From Hymenopellis radicata (Eukaryota; Basidiomycota; Agaricomycetes; Agaricales; Physalacriaceae), in contig JADNRX010000220.1 in assembly GCA_015501595.1 (NCBI GenBank), forward strand, positions 1 through 64,000: DNA of 64,000 bases. Reading direction: 5' to 3'. The notes beneath the pieces are model-generated. The model was not told the origin of the DNA. It did no database searches and saw only the letters and a list, made by a program, of their open reading frames with translations. A program made the translations under genes and the position numbers. Below are positions 1 to 10,411 of the stretch, in pieces. The stretch's first letter is position 1. Each line of letters begins with the position of its first letter.

Positions 1-144
1 GAAGGGCAGGCTTAAAACGGTACAATGAGCCATCGAAACAGGAAAACGAGCTGGCAGCGACACCTCTAGCACAGGCTTGGGTGCGAAGAGACCCTTCATG
101 GCGGTATGGACAAAAACGGGTTGACCGAAGTTACCGAACGTCAT
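1..144 (-). CDS. N-terminal part of an unidentified protein, running off the window
   Basis: On the minus strand an ATG at 144 opens a frame that stays open to the window edge. It begins MTFGNFGQPVFVHTAMKG and continues with a Pro/Leu-rich stretch. No family is recognised. The frame is short and could be closed by an intron close to the edge. It may equally be a chance open frame; support is only the uninterrupted frame and a codon composition resembling neighbouring coding exons. The rest of the gene, if real, lies left of the window. Confidence 0.25.
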   Translation of the reverse strand, partial: MTFGNFGQPVFVHTAMKGLFAPKPVLEVSLPARFPVSMAHCTVLSLPF

Positions 145-700
145 TTGGAGGTGGAAATGGGGTGAAGGTGTATAGCGATCAAGACCAAGGAGGGCCGGCG
201 TAATTCTTCAGCCCAAGTCGACGCCGGTCGCTGGAGACCTGCCATATCTCCATCCACGAACGACCCAAAAAAGCATAATTGGCGTACCGTCACGAATTCT
301 AGCAAAGCGAAATCGGAGAACAGAACGCATTCCGCTTGATGCTGGCGATTGCTAGAACGGCGGCAGTCGTGGGCGTAAGAGGCAATGGTGCTTGCTGGTG
401 GATTGAGGAGAGAGCATACTCGGGAACAAACAGCGACAAGCAGTATCACGTGCAGGGGCGCATGCCGCCGGCAATATTGAGTGCAATGCACCGCCATCTA
501 GGCACTCGTCATACCCAACGGGGCACAACTTCAGCTCAAAAGCCAGTGTCGCAATCCGTCAAGGCCGTCTTAATATCCTGTTGACGTCCTCCCTACCTCT
601 TTCTGTGTACTACCCCATTTTCCATCTTCCCCACCTAGCCAAATTCTTGCCTCGATCAATCGGTCGAGTCACGAAACTTGCACCTTCCCCTTTCACCACC
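145..700. other. Intergenic region, nothing recognised
   Basis: Short overlapping open frames exist on both strands, but none has a recognisable domain or convincing splice sites. The pyrimidine-rich stretch just before 701 (CTTCCCC, CTTTCACC) looks like the leader of the F-box gene starting there. Confidence 0.4.
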
Positions 701-1705
701 ATGTCTCTTCCCTCAGAAATATGGATAGAGATCTTTGCCTTCGTCATTTTCTCCCCGCGGCCATCTGACAGCTCTGCAAACCGGCGGCGCATATTGTCCA
801 ACAACATCTTCCGCCTCCTTGCCGTGTGTCATTCTTGGAATGCACTCATCACGGGGACATCTTTCCTGTGGACACCGAATTCTTTGAAACGACTTTTGTC
901 CAGGATTGCTTGGTCCGAATTCACGGAGAGGTCATCTAGATTTCATGCTATGAGATCACTCTCTATCGATCCCAGAGACTGGGGAGAACACATTTACGCG
1001 ATGCGCCAGCTGCATGGCGTTCTGAGTCGTTTGCCCGCATTGGAGAGCCTGGAAGTCAAGGGATATCTTCGTGATTACACGACGAAGACAGATAGTCAGC
1101 CAGTCATATTGGAGAATCTCCACCATCTAGTGCTCCAAGGAGGACGGCGGCTTCCGATTACAATCCTGGACCAACTGCGCGCGCCTAACTTCATGCTGGA
1201 CATTTCCGCATCATCCGGAGATACGATAAGCACGACGCTCACTATCTCTCCAGATACTGTCACTATGCAGCGCAGCGACAAGGCTCTTCCCTCCCTTCTC
1301 CTCTCCCCTTATTGCGCATTCTCTCCAGGCCAGTCTCTCGGCCGCAGCATAACGGCGCGCTTCATCACCCACCTGCACATATCAACTGCGACAGTAATGG
1401 ACACAGACAAAGTTAAGGATCAAATGCATTTGCTCCTGGAGGACTCGACGGCGTTAGAGGTGATACGGCTGGAGGCGAAGTGCCATGTCCTGGTAGGGAT
1501 GCTGCTCGCTTTGGAAGACTTTTCAATTGCCGCTCGTCGTGGAGGTGTAGAGGAGGATTGGTGTCCGAAGTGGTCGGTTCTTCGGATCTGTGTATCTACG
1601 AGGCGTGCGACAAGGAGAGGGATTCATCGAATTATGTGTCGCGAAAACCTTGCCCATCTGCATCGGGCTCGCTCAAGACCATTGGAGGTCCGACTTTTAG
1701 GATAA
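701..1705 (+). CDS. F-box domain protein
   Basis: Protein of 334 aa with a typical agaricomycete F-box at the N-terminus: MSLPSEIWIEIFAFVI, then FRLLAVCHSWNALITGTSFLW, i.e. the LP-x-E-I/L-W-x-x-I and C-x-x-W-N core. F-box proteins link substrates to SCF ubiquitin ligases through Skp1; the rest of the protein would choose the substrate. The remainder is Leu-rich with weak LRR-like segments (for example LHHLVLQGGRRLP). I chose the ATG at 701 because the frame is open upstream but the F-box starts immediately after this Met and a pyrimidine-rich leader precedes it. No introns are needed. The C-terminus becomes Arg-rich, so a late intron could change the last 40-60 residues. Family assignment is good; the substrate is unknown. 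Confidence 0.7.
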   Translation: MSLPSEIWIEIFAFVIFSPRPSDSSANRRRILSNNIFRLLAVCHSWNALITGTSFLWTPNSLKRLLSRIAWSEFTERSSRFHAMRSLSIDPRDWGEHIYAMRQLHGVLSRLPALESLEVKGYLRDYTTKTDSQPVILENLHHLVLQGGRRLPITILDQLRAPNFMLDISASSGDTISTTLTISPDTVTMQRSDKALPSLLLSPYCAFSPGQSLGRSITARFITHLHISTATVMDTDKVKDQMHLLLEDSTALEVIRLEAKCHVLVGMLLALEDFSIAARRGGVEEDWCPKWSVLRICVSTRRATRRGIHRIMCRENLAHLHRARSRPLEVRLLG

Positions 1706-2173
1706 CGTGTGTTTCGAAGAACGCTTTAATGAAAATGCGCGTTCGAACGTGACTTAAATGTTCATGTTCATTTTCATGTACTTGGCCCTTGTTCGCGGTG
1801 AAATTACCACTAAACTCAGCTACATTTCTTCGCGTTACCCTTCAGCGTAGCTGCGGCTCATGGTCTTGTGTGGACCGTGGTCAGAAGGACGCCCGACGTC
1901 ACCTGACCCGATTGCTCTTTCACTCCTACTCCCATTGTCGTATTACCATAAACGAACAGCCATCCTTCCGCATGGCCAGCGCGAGGCCCAGTCGTCCCAT
2001 CCACAGCCAAAATGGGCTGGCGACGAAAAGTGGCGTCCAATAATATTGCGCCTTCATTGTTAGATTGTTCGCTTTTTTTGGGAAACTTCACTGCCATCAC
2101 GTGAGGTATGGACACGCTATAAATTGACGCGACGCGCGCTAGTATGGTCTACGCATTGTGCATTCGTCCTACC
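1706..2173. other. Intergenic region between F-box and zinc-finger genes
   Basis: No supported gene. The first 40 nt contain a short TTCATGTTCATTTTCATG direct repetition. The end, just upstream of 2174, probably holds the promoter of the zinc-finger gene (a GCTATAAATTG TATA-like box near 2117). Confidence 0.4.
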
Positions 2174-3542
2174 ATGGACAACATGTTTTCCTCTTCTTCG
2201 GATCAGAGGCAAGTCGCGTCTTCAACATCTCTATAAAACTCCCGACTGATCATGATCTGCACAGAAACGTCCTTTGGATAAGCGATCAGGCGCAAGCCCT
2301 TTATCAGGATAGCCACCCCGGCCTCGACATGTACGTGATCTTCCTACATTTCGGTTCTGCACCTTACGGTCGCCACCACTATCTAGTCGAAACGTCGACT
2401 TCCAATACGCTCAGTATCCCTCCACGTCTCAACACGATGGATTTGGACAGTCGCAACTTGGCATGGCGTCGGCTCATGCTAGCATGCATGCACCTCGTAT
2501 GGGACTCGCCAACATGAATCCGGCCTATCCAGGCGGTCCGCAGGGCTGGCACCCAGACCTGGAACGTCTCCTTCTGCATTCGTCAGCGCGGTACGTCCTT
2601 TCACTTCGTTTCGACATGTTAAAGACTAATATTCTTATGCAGTACTACTCCGAATCATGGAACCCGTTTTCATCCTTATTCTGTTCGCCCAAGTCTGAAC
2701 TCTTTCCCTTGGGCTTCCACGTATCCTAGGAGCCTAGGAGTACATCGGTACGTCTTGGTAGTCTAATCCTCACAGCACCTCAATTGATAGCCATGGCAGA
2801 ACTCCGCATGTGAACAGTCCAGCGGCGTACAATCCTGCCACCCGTCAGCCTAATGTCATGTTCGCCGATCCGAGGAACCTTGCAGCGTGGAGCCATGACT
2901 TCATTCCGAATAGTCAGGATTTCGAGGTGGACTCATCGGGTGGCACGGACAGCGAATCGGAAAGTGAATGCAGCGATGATGGCGATGATGCTTTGATTGA
3001 TGCTGTGGCTCTTCCTTGGTATGTATGGCTCAACTCTCTTGCGTTACGCGCCACTCACCTCGAATACTAGTCCCAAAGGATACAAGCCCAGGCTTCTTCC
3101 CAGTGCCTATCGTGAAGCCGCTCAGGCAGTCGCTGGGCCCAAGGTCCACATCCCGTCTGATTTATCCTGCTACGAAGCACTCATCTCGAATGAGTATTGT
3201 CCCTACACACCATGCAATGCTACGACTCCCTTCACGCACGATGACTTCCAGGACCATCTCAACGATCATCAGCACAGAGACGATATTCAAGACGTTGGAT
3301 CCTGCGGATGTGGACGGAAAAAAAAGTCCCGCGCCGACTTGTTTTATAAACATATTGCGAAGGAGCATGCTGCTCTAACGCACTTGTGTCCATTCTGTTT
3401 GGTGGTGGTAAAGGGGAGTTTGGATCGAGTTGGGAAACACGTTTCCAGCTGTACGGAGTTGATGGATTACAAGGTGGCTGCGGACCGGGCCGTCACATTT
3501 GACTATGGAGTTTGGCCAGTCCGTAACGAGGACATGTCCTAA
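2174..3542 (+). CDS. C2H2-like zinc-finger protein, six exons
   Basis: A consistent spliced model starts at ATG 2174 (MDNMFSSSSDQR) and ends at 3542. The exons join in frame through introns near 2219-2264, 2332-2377, 2591-2641, 2749-2791 and 3020-3069. The N-terminal half is Gln/Ser/Pro-rich and probably disordered; an acidic patch follows (SGGTDSESESECSDDGDD). The C-terminal 160 residues hold Cys/His pairs arranged like degenerate C2H2 fingers: CPYTPCNATTPFTHDDFQDH, then CGCGRKKKS...HIAKEH, then CPFCLVVVKGSLDRVGKH with a final C. The layout suggests a nuclear DNA-binding or regulatory protein; that is inference. The first intron appears to use a GC donor (GCAAGT), because the GT alternative three bases downstream soon hits a stop. 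Pieces fit well, though splice sites are predictions. Confidence 0.65.
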
Positions 3543-3794
3543 TTTCTGAGTTTTTATCTCTATGTACTACTACCTGCTTGCCTGATTGTATTCTCATCGC
3601 CGTGACTATTTTAAAAATGTGTTCATGGATTGAGCCCCGGCGGGCATGAGAACACGCGCTGTTGAATCAATGAGACGCGCTGTTTATGTTCGTTGACCAG
3701 AGGTCTTCATCACGATGACAATGTATAGTATCATACCGTGGTGCATTAGTCTCAAGTATTAGCTCGAGCAGAATATGTTTTAACCTTTGTCTCG

Positions 3795-4712
3795 TTACCG
3801 AAACCAAGTCCTCGTGGTATACCGCCTCCGAATCACCAGACCAACAACTACCAAGATAACTGACAACACAATCGCGTAACATCCCGCCGCCTGCAGCGCC
3901 TTCTTCCCACCATGAAACGTCGGCTCCTGCATGTCCACATCCAGAATGAGAAACACCACTCCAATCATGATGATTCCACCTAAAATATGTGCGATAGCGA
4001 TCACACTTAGGACGCGCACAGTCCACCGCACGGCGATGTACTTCTCCACGATATCCTCGTCTGTGCTGAGCAGGATAGAGGCGGAGGAGGCGCTAGAGGT
4101 GCCGATGATGAACAGGGAGGCGGACCAGGAGGTGAGGACCATGTCGCCACGGGTGCTGGCGAAGACGGTAGACCAGGTTATGGATGCACCGAAGAAGGAT
4201 ACGCCGAGGAGAATGTTTATGTTTGTTCTGTGAGGAGCGTTAGGTGCTTACGAGACACAATGCTTTTGAGGGAGTACCTATGGGATTGCGCAGAGCTGAG
4301 TGCGACTGTAGCTGCTTGAGGTTGAGGTGGTGGTTGGTATTGCCGCCGCAAATATTGGGGTGCTGGTAGGTCCCGACGTAAATCTGGTAAGGTGTAGCGT
4401 AAAGTCGGGACTTGACCTGGGGGACGTTGTGATAGAGTGATGCCTGTATCTGTTGGCATGTCGGCTAGATGGATAGGTCCGTTTTCAGTGCCGCCCTCGT
4501 ACAGAAAGCTCCACGTGTCGTTCGGGCTTTCCGGCGGACGTCCACTATGAAAAGATCCTGAGCCGCCCTGGACGGATAGAGCTTGCGTATCAATGTCAAC
4601 ATCATCTGCTGTTTGTGATACGGATGGTATGGGCATCTGGGAACGCGACGTCGTTAGCTAGGAGGAATGGAACGGAACTAAAATGGCATACCCTCCTAGC
4701 AAGCTGCGTCAT
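3795..4712 (-). CDS. Predicted four-helix membrane protein
   Basis: Three-exon model: a seven-residue first exon (MTQLARR, 4712-4692), an intron ending CCCAG before MPIPSVSQ, a Pro/Gln-rich cytosolic-type stretch, a 50-nt intron near 4231-4280 with a CTAAC branch site, and a membrane exon. The C-terminal 140 residues contain four hydrophobic helices: around INILLGVSFFGASITW, LFIIGTSSASSASILL, VLSVIAIAHILGGIIMIGV and YAIVLSVILVVVGLVI. The tail is basic (RRRYTTRTWFR), consistent with a cytosolic C-terminus. No family is recognised; it resembles the many small uncharacterised membrane proteins of basidiomycetes. Function is unknown. The splice joints keep frame, which supports expression as a real gene. 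Confidence 0.6.
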
Positions 4713-4799
4713 GGTTAACAATTCGTTGGCTACTCGAAGACAGAACGTATGGTATCGGTCGACCTTTTTCAGCTGAGTACGAATGTTAAGCTAGAATAC

Positions 4800-5490
4800 T
4801 GGAGAAGAAAGTAAGGGGAGACGGACTGTGTCAAGGCGTTCTGAGGCGACTGGGCCAGGTGTGGAAGTAGAGCTCTACAGATGGCATTTACTTGACTGCT
4901 TTTTCGACAACTCTGAATCGCCTACCTGCAGATGGACGACATTGGAATGGCATTCCTCGATTAGTCCGAACACGAAAGATCTGCCCGAGACGACTTCGCA
5001 GTCCGACTGCATGCATGAACGTACGGATCGACAAAGGCAAGTCGAATACTCACACTGTCGGCAATCGACTCCGCCACTCGCTTCGTAATACGCGTGAAGT
5101 CGCTCTCCTGGATTTGATATGTTGGTTTCTTGTTAGACTGTGCTCGGAGCACTCACAAACCACGCTGCCTTCCGTTGAATTTCCTCTTCGCTCATGCGAT
5201 CAAAATGTCTTTGTTCTTCAGCGGGAAACATCTCGCAGTAATGTTTCCACTTTAGAGCCCATCGCTCTGCGTAGGCAGCCAGTTCGTCCGAATCCAGGAC
5301 TTCGAGTCCCGGTCGCTTCATCCATTGGCCTACTGTATTGAGCCAAGAGCGATGCCCAGAGGAGAAGGCAGTCTCAAAGTCACGCCTATATCAGAGGTGA
5401 AAGTCGCTTATGGTATGATTGGGAACCAACCTTAGACTGAACATCCACAGCAGGCAGAACGACGGCTTTGGTGCTCTATGAATTAGAATA
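4800..5490 (-). CDS. Unidentified intron-rich protein
   Basis: Several short exons on the minus strand join in frame across typical GTNNGT...AG introns. One gives AVVLPAVDVQSK. The central exon reads RDFETAFSSGHRSW...WMKRPGLEVLDSDELAAY...HFDRMSEEEIQRKAAWF. The next gives ESDFTRITKRVAESIADS, then SDCEVVSGRSFVFGLIEECH. The product looks helical, charged and soluble. I do not recognise it. The first exon is uncertain: an ATG at about 5570 (MDNGVLWQPHT) lies upstream, but the connecting splice would be very short or out of frame. The 3' end near 4800 is also uncertain. Its start region shares the minus-strand orientation of the membrane protein downstream. Confidence 0.4.
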
Positions 5491-6273
5491 CCTGTCAACT
5501 TGAAAACTTAGGACAGATCGGACGAGAAATCGTACAGTATGTGGCTGCCATAATACCCCATTGTCCATCTAGAAAGTAAACGATATGGGAGTCGGCGAGA
5601 GAGAGCCGCAAGCAACCCTGGCGCTTGTTTATGTTTCCCACGATAACATCGGGAGATAAGCATGATTCATCAGATGAACCGTACTCTCCCTGCGGCCCGA
5701 ATCGTCCACTGTTCGACACGCTTCCAGATTGCGAACTACTGCACCATGCCGCTTAACACCAGTTGACAGGACTTGGATACAAGTAGATTTGTGCCTGCCG
5801 TCTTGATCCACGTTTTCGTCGCGGTGTGACGCAGGCATGTGATGTGACATAAAAGCAAATTTCCGGATCCAAAGGGCCTATTAGTCCCTTCCTCCTACCA
5901 CCATGCTGGTTCAGATCAGTCGAAAGAAACCGCCTTCGCTTTAACTCTAAATCGGAGAGAAGGAATGCAGTTGGCTTCCATGCTGGGCGTGTCTTACTAG
6001 GAAACGATTGAACACGACATGCTACTTGGACTTATTGTATGCGAACTGAAGCAGACCATCAAACCACATAGTTTGCTTCGATGGTCGCGTGTATCGTTTC
6101 CATGTACGCAATTTCAACGCCATCGCCGGTAAATACAATCTTACAAACCAAAGTGGCTTACTGAGAAGATCCTTTATTCAGCCAGTAATGCGGTCGCGTC
6201 TATATTGAACGAGTCGTTTCTTTATCCCGCTCATCCACATATCCACTCCTGTCTTCTCTGGAGAACTGCCAGG
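5491..6273. other. Intergenic region, no supported gene
   Basis: Apart from possible first-exon sequence of the preceding minus-strand gene near 5500-5570, I see only short non-convincing frames. No repeat or RNA gene is recognised. Confidence 0.35.
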
Positions 6274-7059
6274 ATGTCCTACCTACCCTCGGCGGACGGA
6301 CGGAACACTTATTTACGCCGAAGCTGTCGGTGAAACCTGCTCGTCTTCATCCACCCTTGGTCTACTGGTGTGGAACTCTATCTTTGAGGATCCTCGGTGG
6401 TCGGAAGTGCTATACCTGGTAGGCAGCGTTTTCCACTCTATCACGTTGACGCTGACCTTTTCACTATAGGTTCGTTATGACACTGGGCATGGTCGGCATG
6501 TCTCATTGCAAGAGTCTAGGAGGTGTGTTCCAACTCTAATCTGTTGTATAGGACTCAGATCTAACTTAACGATGCAGCGACGCATATCGACGACGTTCTA
6601 GCTTTCCATCCACCTTCCTATCTCGCTGGCATCATCCGTCTCGCTGCTGTACCCTACATGACGGAAGACGCCCTGGCCAAACCCTCCAGCGACGCGATGA
6701 AAGCCCTCACCCAATACTGCTGGATCCGCCAGATGTCGCTTCCTTCCAAAACGCGGCATCTCGTTCATTAACCTCTGCTCTGACGACGCGTCGTTTGAAT
6801 TACAAGCAGTTTGCCGTGGATAGTATGTACTGGCTCAGTCGCGCCCGGTAGCACAGCCTGTCGCCGGGCGTACACAGAACGTAACGGGCCTTCTGACTGC
6901 AGGAGGGCACGGAGGATTTAGCGCTTAACGGCACCGTTCAAGGACAAGAAGTTTGTAAGCATCGAGGGCGCGGATCATATGGCCTGGTGGACCGACAAGG
7001 AGTTGATGAGGGAGACCATTGTGGCGTGGATTTTCAAGAACCTTTACCGCGTTGTGTAG
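6274..7059 (+). pseudogene. Alpha/beta-hydrolase remnant
   Basis: Translated pieces match the layout of fungal alpha/beta-hydrolase-fold enzymes, but no continuous frame exists. Piece one: IYAEAVG and LVWNSIFEDPRWSEVLYL. After a plausible 51-nt intron comes RYDTGHGRHV, corresponding to the RYDxRGHGxS strand-turn motif with residues lost. Then THIDDVLAFHPPSYLAGIIRL, and finally a long intact C-terminus FVSIEGADHMAWWTDKELMR...NLYRVV ending at 7059. The GADHMAWW segment is the catalytic-His region. The nucleophile-elbow segment (G-x-S-x-G), expected between the RYD and THIDD pieces, is missing, and frame changes and stops occur near 6290-6350 and 6770-6920. I read this as a decayed gene with internal deletion; active enzyme is unlikely. 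Confidence 0.65.
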
Positions 7060-7206
7060 TCTGATATCGGACAAGCAATTGAAGGAACCATCATCGAAAG
7101 ATGATTGCATTACAACCGGGGTATAATACGTGAGGCTTCATAAACGAATGAATAGATAAGGCATAACTCGTTGTTTTCTAGTCCGGTAATAAAGGGTATT
7201 GGATAC

Positions 7207-8069
7207 CTAGCTCTGCAGTGCGGCGAAAACAGTAACAACGAAGCAAGCAGTCACAGCCAGGACACTGGCCCCGGTGGACAGCGCACCACTAGATCCACTA
7301 CCGATGTCAGGAATACTGCTTCCACCACCTGTTGCCGCGCTTGTAGGTCCTGTGCCGGATAATAGAGAGGTATTCTTCGTCTGGGTGGGACTGAGGAAGG
7401 GCTGCGTAAGTCTCCCGAAGACTCACGAGCATGCGAGGCACTTACCCAGAAGCCCCAGTGGTCGTCGATGCAAGCCAGGTAAAAGAGGGGTTTAAGTATG
7501 ACCAGGACGCAGAGCCAGAGCCAGAACCGGACCCCGAGGTGCATTGAGCGTTTCCGCCGGAGTCCCGAGAGCATGTATCGCCAGTCGCTAGACACAACGT
7601 CCAGCGTTAGTGTGAGATGACACTGTGATAAAGCGAAAAGAACGTACGGCAGCAGAAGTCTTCTCCAGTGCAAGGAGAGTATCCGACATAGTCACAAGGG
7701 TTGTTGTTCGCTACGCATGTCTGTCCAATCTCGCAGCATCCGAGCTTCCCAGACCATGTGCCACAGTAATCCCTTAACAAGCCGAGTCAGTTAAAATTTC
7801 CTGGAAAGAAAATGTGCCACAGCTTACCCGACGGGACAGCACCCATTTCCATCATCGCAAGCCAGATATCCAGCATCACAACTGCCGCCGCTTTGACGAA
7901 TCGCAAGGCCGTTCACATCCCGCGTAGTAGGATGCGGCGTGCGCAAAAGTGCAGGGATCTTCGTGTCCTCCTGACGCGTCTCGAGGAAGCGAGCGTTATG
8001 TACGCGGTCACGGGAAACACCGGCAGCGACGAGGCTGGGGAATACAACGAGTGCAACGATGAAGAGCAT
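7207..8069 (-). CDS. Secreted Cys-rich, Ser/Gly-rich GPI-anchored protein
   Basis: Four exons join cleanly. Exon 1 (8069 to about 7830) starts with a signal peptide, MLFIVALVVFPSLVAAG. After introns with GTAAGC and GTACGT donors come Cys-rich segments: SCDAGYLACDDGNGCCPVG, then DYCGTWSGKLGCCEIGQTC and CTGEDFCC, with paired CC motifs suggesting a disulfide-stabilised domain. A Ser/Gly linker follows (TSGSGSGSGSAS), then a Thr/Ser/Gly stretch and a hydrophobic C-terminus (ASVLAVTACFVVTVFAALQS). Signal peptide plus small-residue region plus hydrophobic tail is the classic architecture of a GPI-anchored cell-wall or surface protein. Molecular function is not evident. Four introns' worth of in-frame joints make the model convincing. 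Confidence 0.75.
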
Positions 8070-9397
8070 TATAGTCGATGGCGGAGGGGGGATGGGCCGT
8101 AGGGAAGCAGTGTCAGAGTGACTTTATACTTAAGAAGGACGCCCAGTGAGTCACGATCATGGCAGGTGCCCCTAGATAGCAATCTCTTAGCACGCACTTT
8201 CATCGCAAATCTCACTCGGACCGTGATACTAGCTCGAGTGGCGCCCATCCTTGTTAAACGAAACAGGGATGGGCGACCTGGTAGGATTTCAAAGACTGAA
8301 GGACATGTTAGTGAACTTTACGCTCATTTCTGTACGCTCCCAGAAATGAGCGTAAGAATGCGTGATTGCTCGAAGAGTTGGCGGACGTGTCTCCTCCTCG
8401 AAACAAGGCTGTGTACTTTGAAAATTCAAACTACAAAGATCTGCCATGATAAGCATCCAGTGGGGATCTTCCGTGAATCGGCCTGAATTTAGACACAGCC
8501 GCGTTGCCTTCCGGGCTTCGAAAGCGGAACAACAGATGATAAAAATCGACATATGTACCTTGTGGCCAGTATCAAGCTCGCGAAAAGACTCGCTCTTCTA
8601 GTTCGTCGAATGTACTCGTCCAAGACGTCGACCTATGGATGTCCATCGAGCGCGCCTCCCCAGGCATTGACATCCTCCTGTGGCATGATCGTCACGCAAA
8701 TCTTTCGCGAACATGCAACCCCTTTAAAATGCAATTTGCAAACAATTGTATGAATCTTGACAGGACACTCGAAACATCCGAAAGCTGGCATCTTAATTCG
8801 CCCCTTGATCCTTGACGGTCATTGTGGGCGCTGAATTGCCTGTTGGAATGGAGACACGAAGTCATGCGCCTGTGGCAAGAATCATGGAAGAACTTTGCCG
8901 ATTCATATTTCACGAAGACCGACGCCACAATAACATGATTTGGGGGACGGATATTTAGGTATAGCGGGCAGAGAAGGCCGGAGGGGCTCCTCATTTCACA
9001 CGTACATCCTTGACTCTGTTAAAGAACGCTGAAGTTGATGCTGACACAGAATCACGTCAGCTTCGATTGTTAATTCAGGTTACCAGAAAAGCCTTGCGTA
9101 CGATGATCGCGCAGAGTCACCAACTTGAATAAACTTTCCCTTTAATTCCCAACCCACCGACGAAGTGTAGACTACATCACTAACCAACATGATGTTCGCC
9201 CGTGAAAGTACATTGAAGAGTTGTTACGCCGCGAGTCTACGGTTCCAGACGTTTCCCTCACGGGTCCAAGTGAGAGTATCTGTGACGGAGATTGATTAGG
9301 AAGGAAGGGCTAGAAGGAAGCACGGCACGAACATAAGTTGAGTTCCTGCAGCGCCAGAGGAAGTGACAGCAGCGCCTCGTCGGATATGGCGTTGATC
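8070..9397. other. Intergenic region of about 1.3 kb, nothing recognised
   Basis: Both strands carry short open frames (for example around 8118-8552 and 8690-8994), but they overlap antisense, lack domains and do not connect by splice sites. A short inverted repeat lies near 8319-8352: GAACTTTACGCTCATTTCTG and its partner CAGAAATGAGCG. Confidence 0.4.
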
Positions 9398-10411
9398 TTA
9401 GCCCGTTCCTTGGCTATCCAAGTCGCCGTTGAGATCAGTGTGAATTTCTTCAGCTTCTTCATACGTTCCAAATACGCAAACTGGTGCTATCTGGACATTA
9501 AAAAAGAGCCTTCGTGAGTAGACTGGACGTACGAAAACCTCCGGGGCGTCGCAGTGGATAGTCAGAGATTCGATACCGCCAAGCTGGGAGGAGATGTAAT
9601 CCAGGAGGCTGTCGTATGTCCGTTGTTTTATGCATACAAGATTCTGAAGCCTTTTCGCGACAGCAGACGTCTTCAGAGCGAGTACTACAGTCTCGATTTC
9701 TGCAGTACCACCGGGCCCAAAGTCGAGGGCCGCGCTGCGAAGCTCCTTTAGAGATCCAACGATGCCCTGTACGAAATGCCATGGTAGAGCAGCGTACTCG
9801 AGTGAGTGCAGAGCCGGTACAGTCAAATGGCTGTGCTGCTGCAAGGCAAGTTCAGCCGAAGTGATTGTAGGGCATTGAATGGAGAGATTTTTGAGACGAG
9901 GGTGTCGGGTGATAAACTTGGACAGTGGCTGAATTCGTGAGGTTTTAGACGCATATACGACGGTCAAAGTGTGTAAGTTGGAGAAGGACGCATTCTGGAG
10001 ATGTGACACCCAGTCGCTAGGAGATGAACTGTGAAGTTGGAGGATCCGAAGGTTGGGGAATCTGGAGACAACGAAAGCCATGTCGGCCCATGGTAAAGAA
10101 CCTGGCAGGGTCTTAGACACTGGTGGATACTCGTCAAAGCGCTGTTGTAATATCGTGACTATCGACCTACCTGCAAGACTGATAACGCGGAAGCTTAAGA
10201 TCTTCGGCGCCATCTCCTTATATGTCCCGGTAATTGCGAGCCTCAGCGATGCGGCTGCGTTGGACTTCTGAACGTTCAGGAAAACATTCTTGTAGAGAAG
10301 AGGTGTGGTGATATCGCTCAGACGTTTGGAAACACGCAGCCATACGGTCTGGTCGTGAGGGCGTCCAAGGTGAACAATCGCTCGAACGAGTTCAATGGGT
10401 AATGTGTCCAT
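9398..10411 (-). CDS. F-box/LRR-type protein
   Basis: A 337-aa frame begins with an F-box-like segment, MDTLPIELVRAIVHLG, followed by WLRVSKRLSDITTPLLYKNV, matching the L-P-x-E-L-x-x-x-I and C/S-K-x-L-x-x-x-x-x-P-x-L-Y-x-x-V pattern. The rest is a run of Leu-rich repeats: FPNLRILQLHSSS, FSNLHTLTVVYAS, HPRLKNLSIQCPT, LHSLEYAALPW, LKELRSAALDF. It is likely an SCF substrate adaptor. The segment after EVFV (near 9535-9495) may be a 42-nt in-frame intron (GTACGT...TCCAG), which would shorten the protein slightly. It is a different F-box subfamily from the genes at 26.3 and 61.7 kb. Confidence 0.65.
   Translation of the reverse strand: MDTLPIELVRAIVHLGRPHDQTVWLRVSKRLSDITTPLLYKNVFLNVQKSNAAASLRLAITGTYKEMAPKILSFRVISLAGRSIVTILQQRFDEYPPVSKTLPGSLPWADMAFVVSRFPNLRILQLHSSSPSDWVSHLQNASFSNLHTLTVVYASKTSRIQPLSKFITRHPRLKNLSIQCPTITSAELALQQHSHLTVPALHSLEYAALPWHFVQGIVGSLKELRSAALDFGPGGTAEIETVVLALKTSAVAKRLQNLVCIKQRTYDSLLDYISSQLGGIESLTIHCDAPEVFVRPVYSRRLFFNVQIAPVCVFGTYEEAEEIHTDLNGDLDSQGTG

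Noticed and set aside
8118..8994. Several 65-120 residue frames in the 8-9.4 kb gap
   Set aside because: They overlap on opposite strands and show no conserved motif, signal peptide or consistent splice sites.
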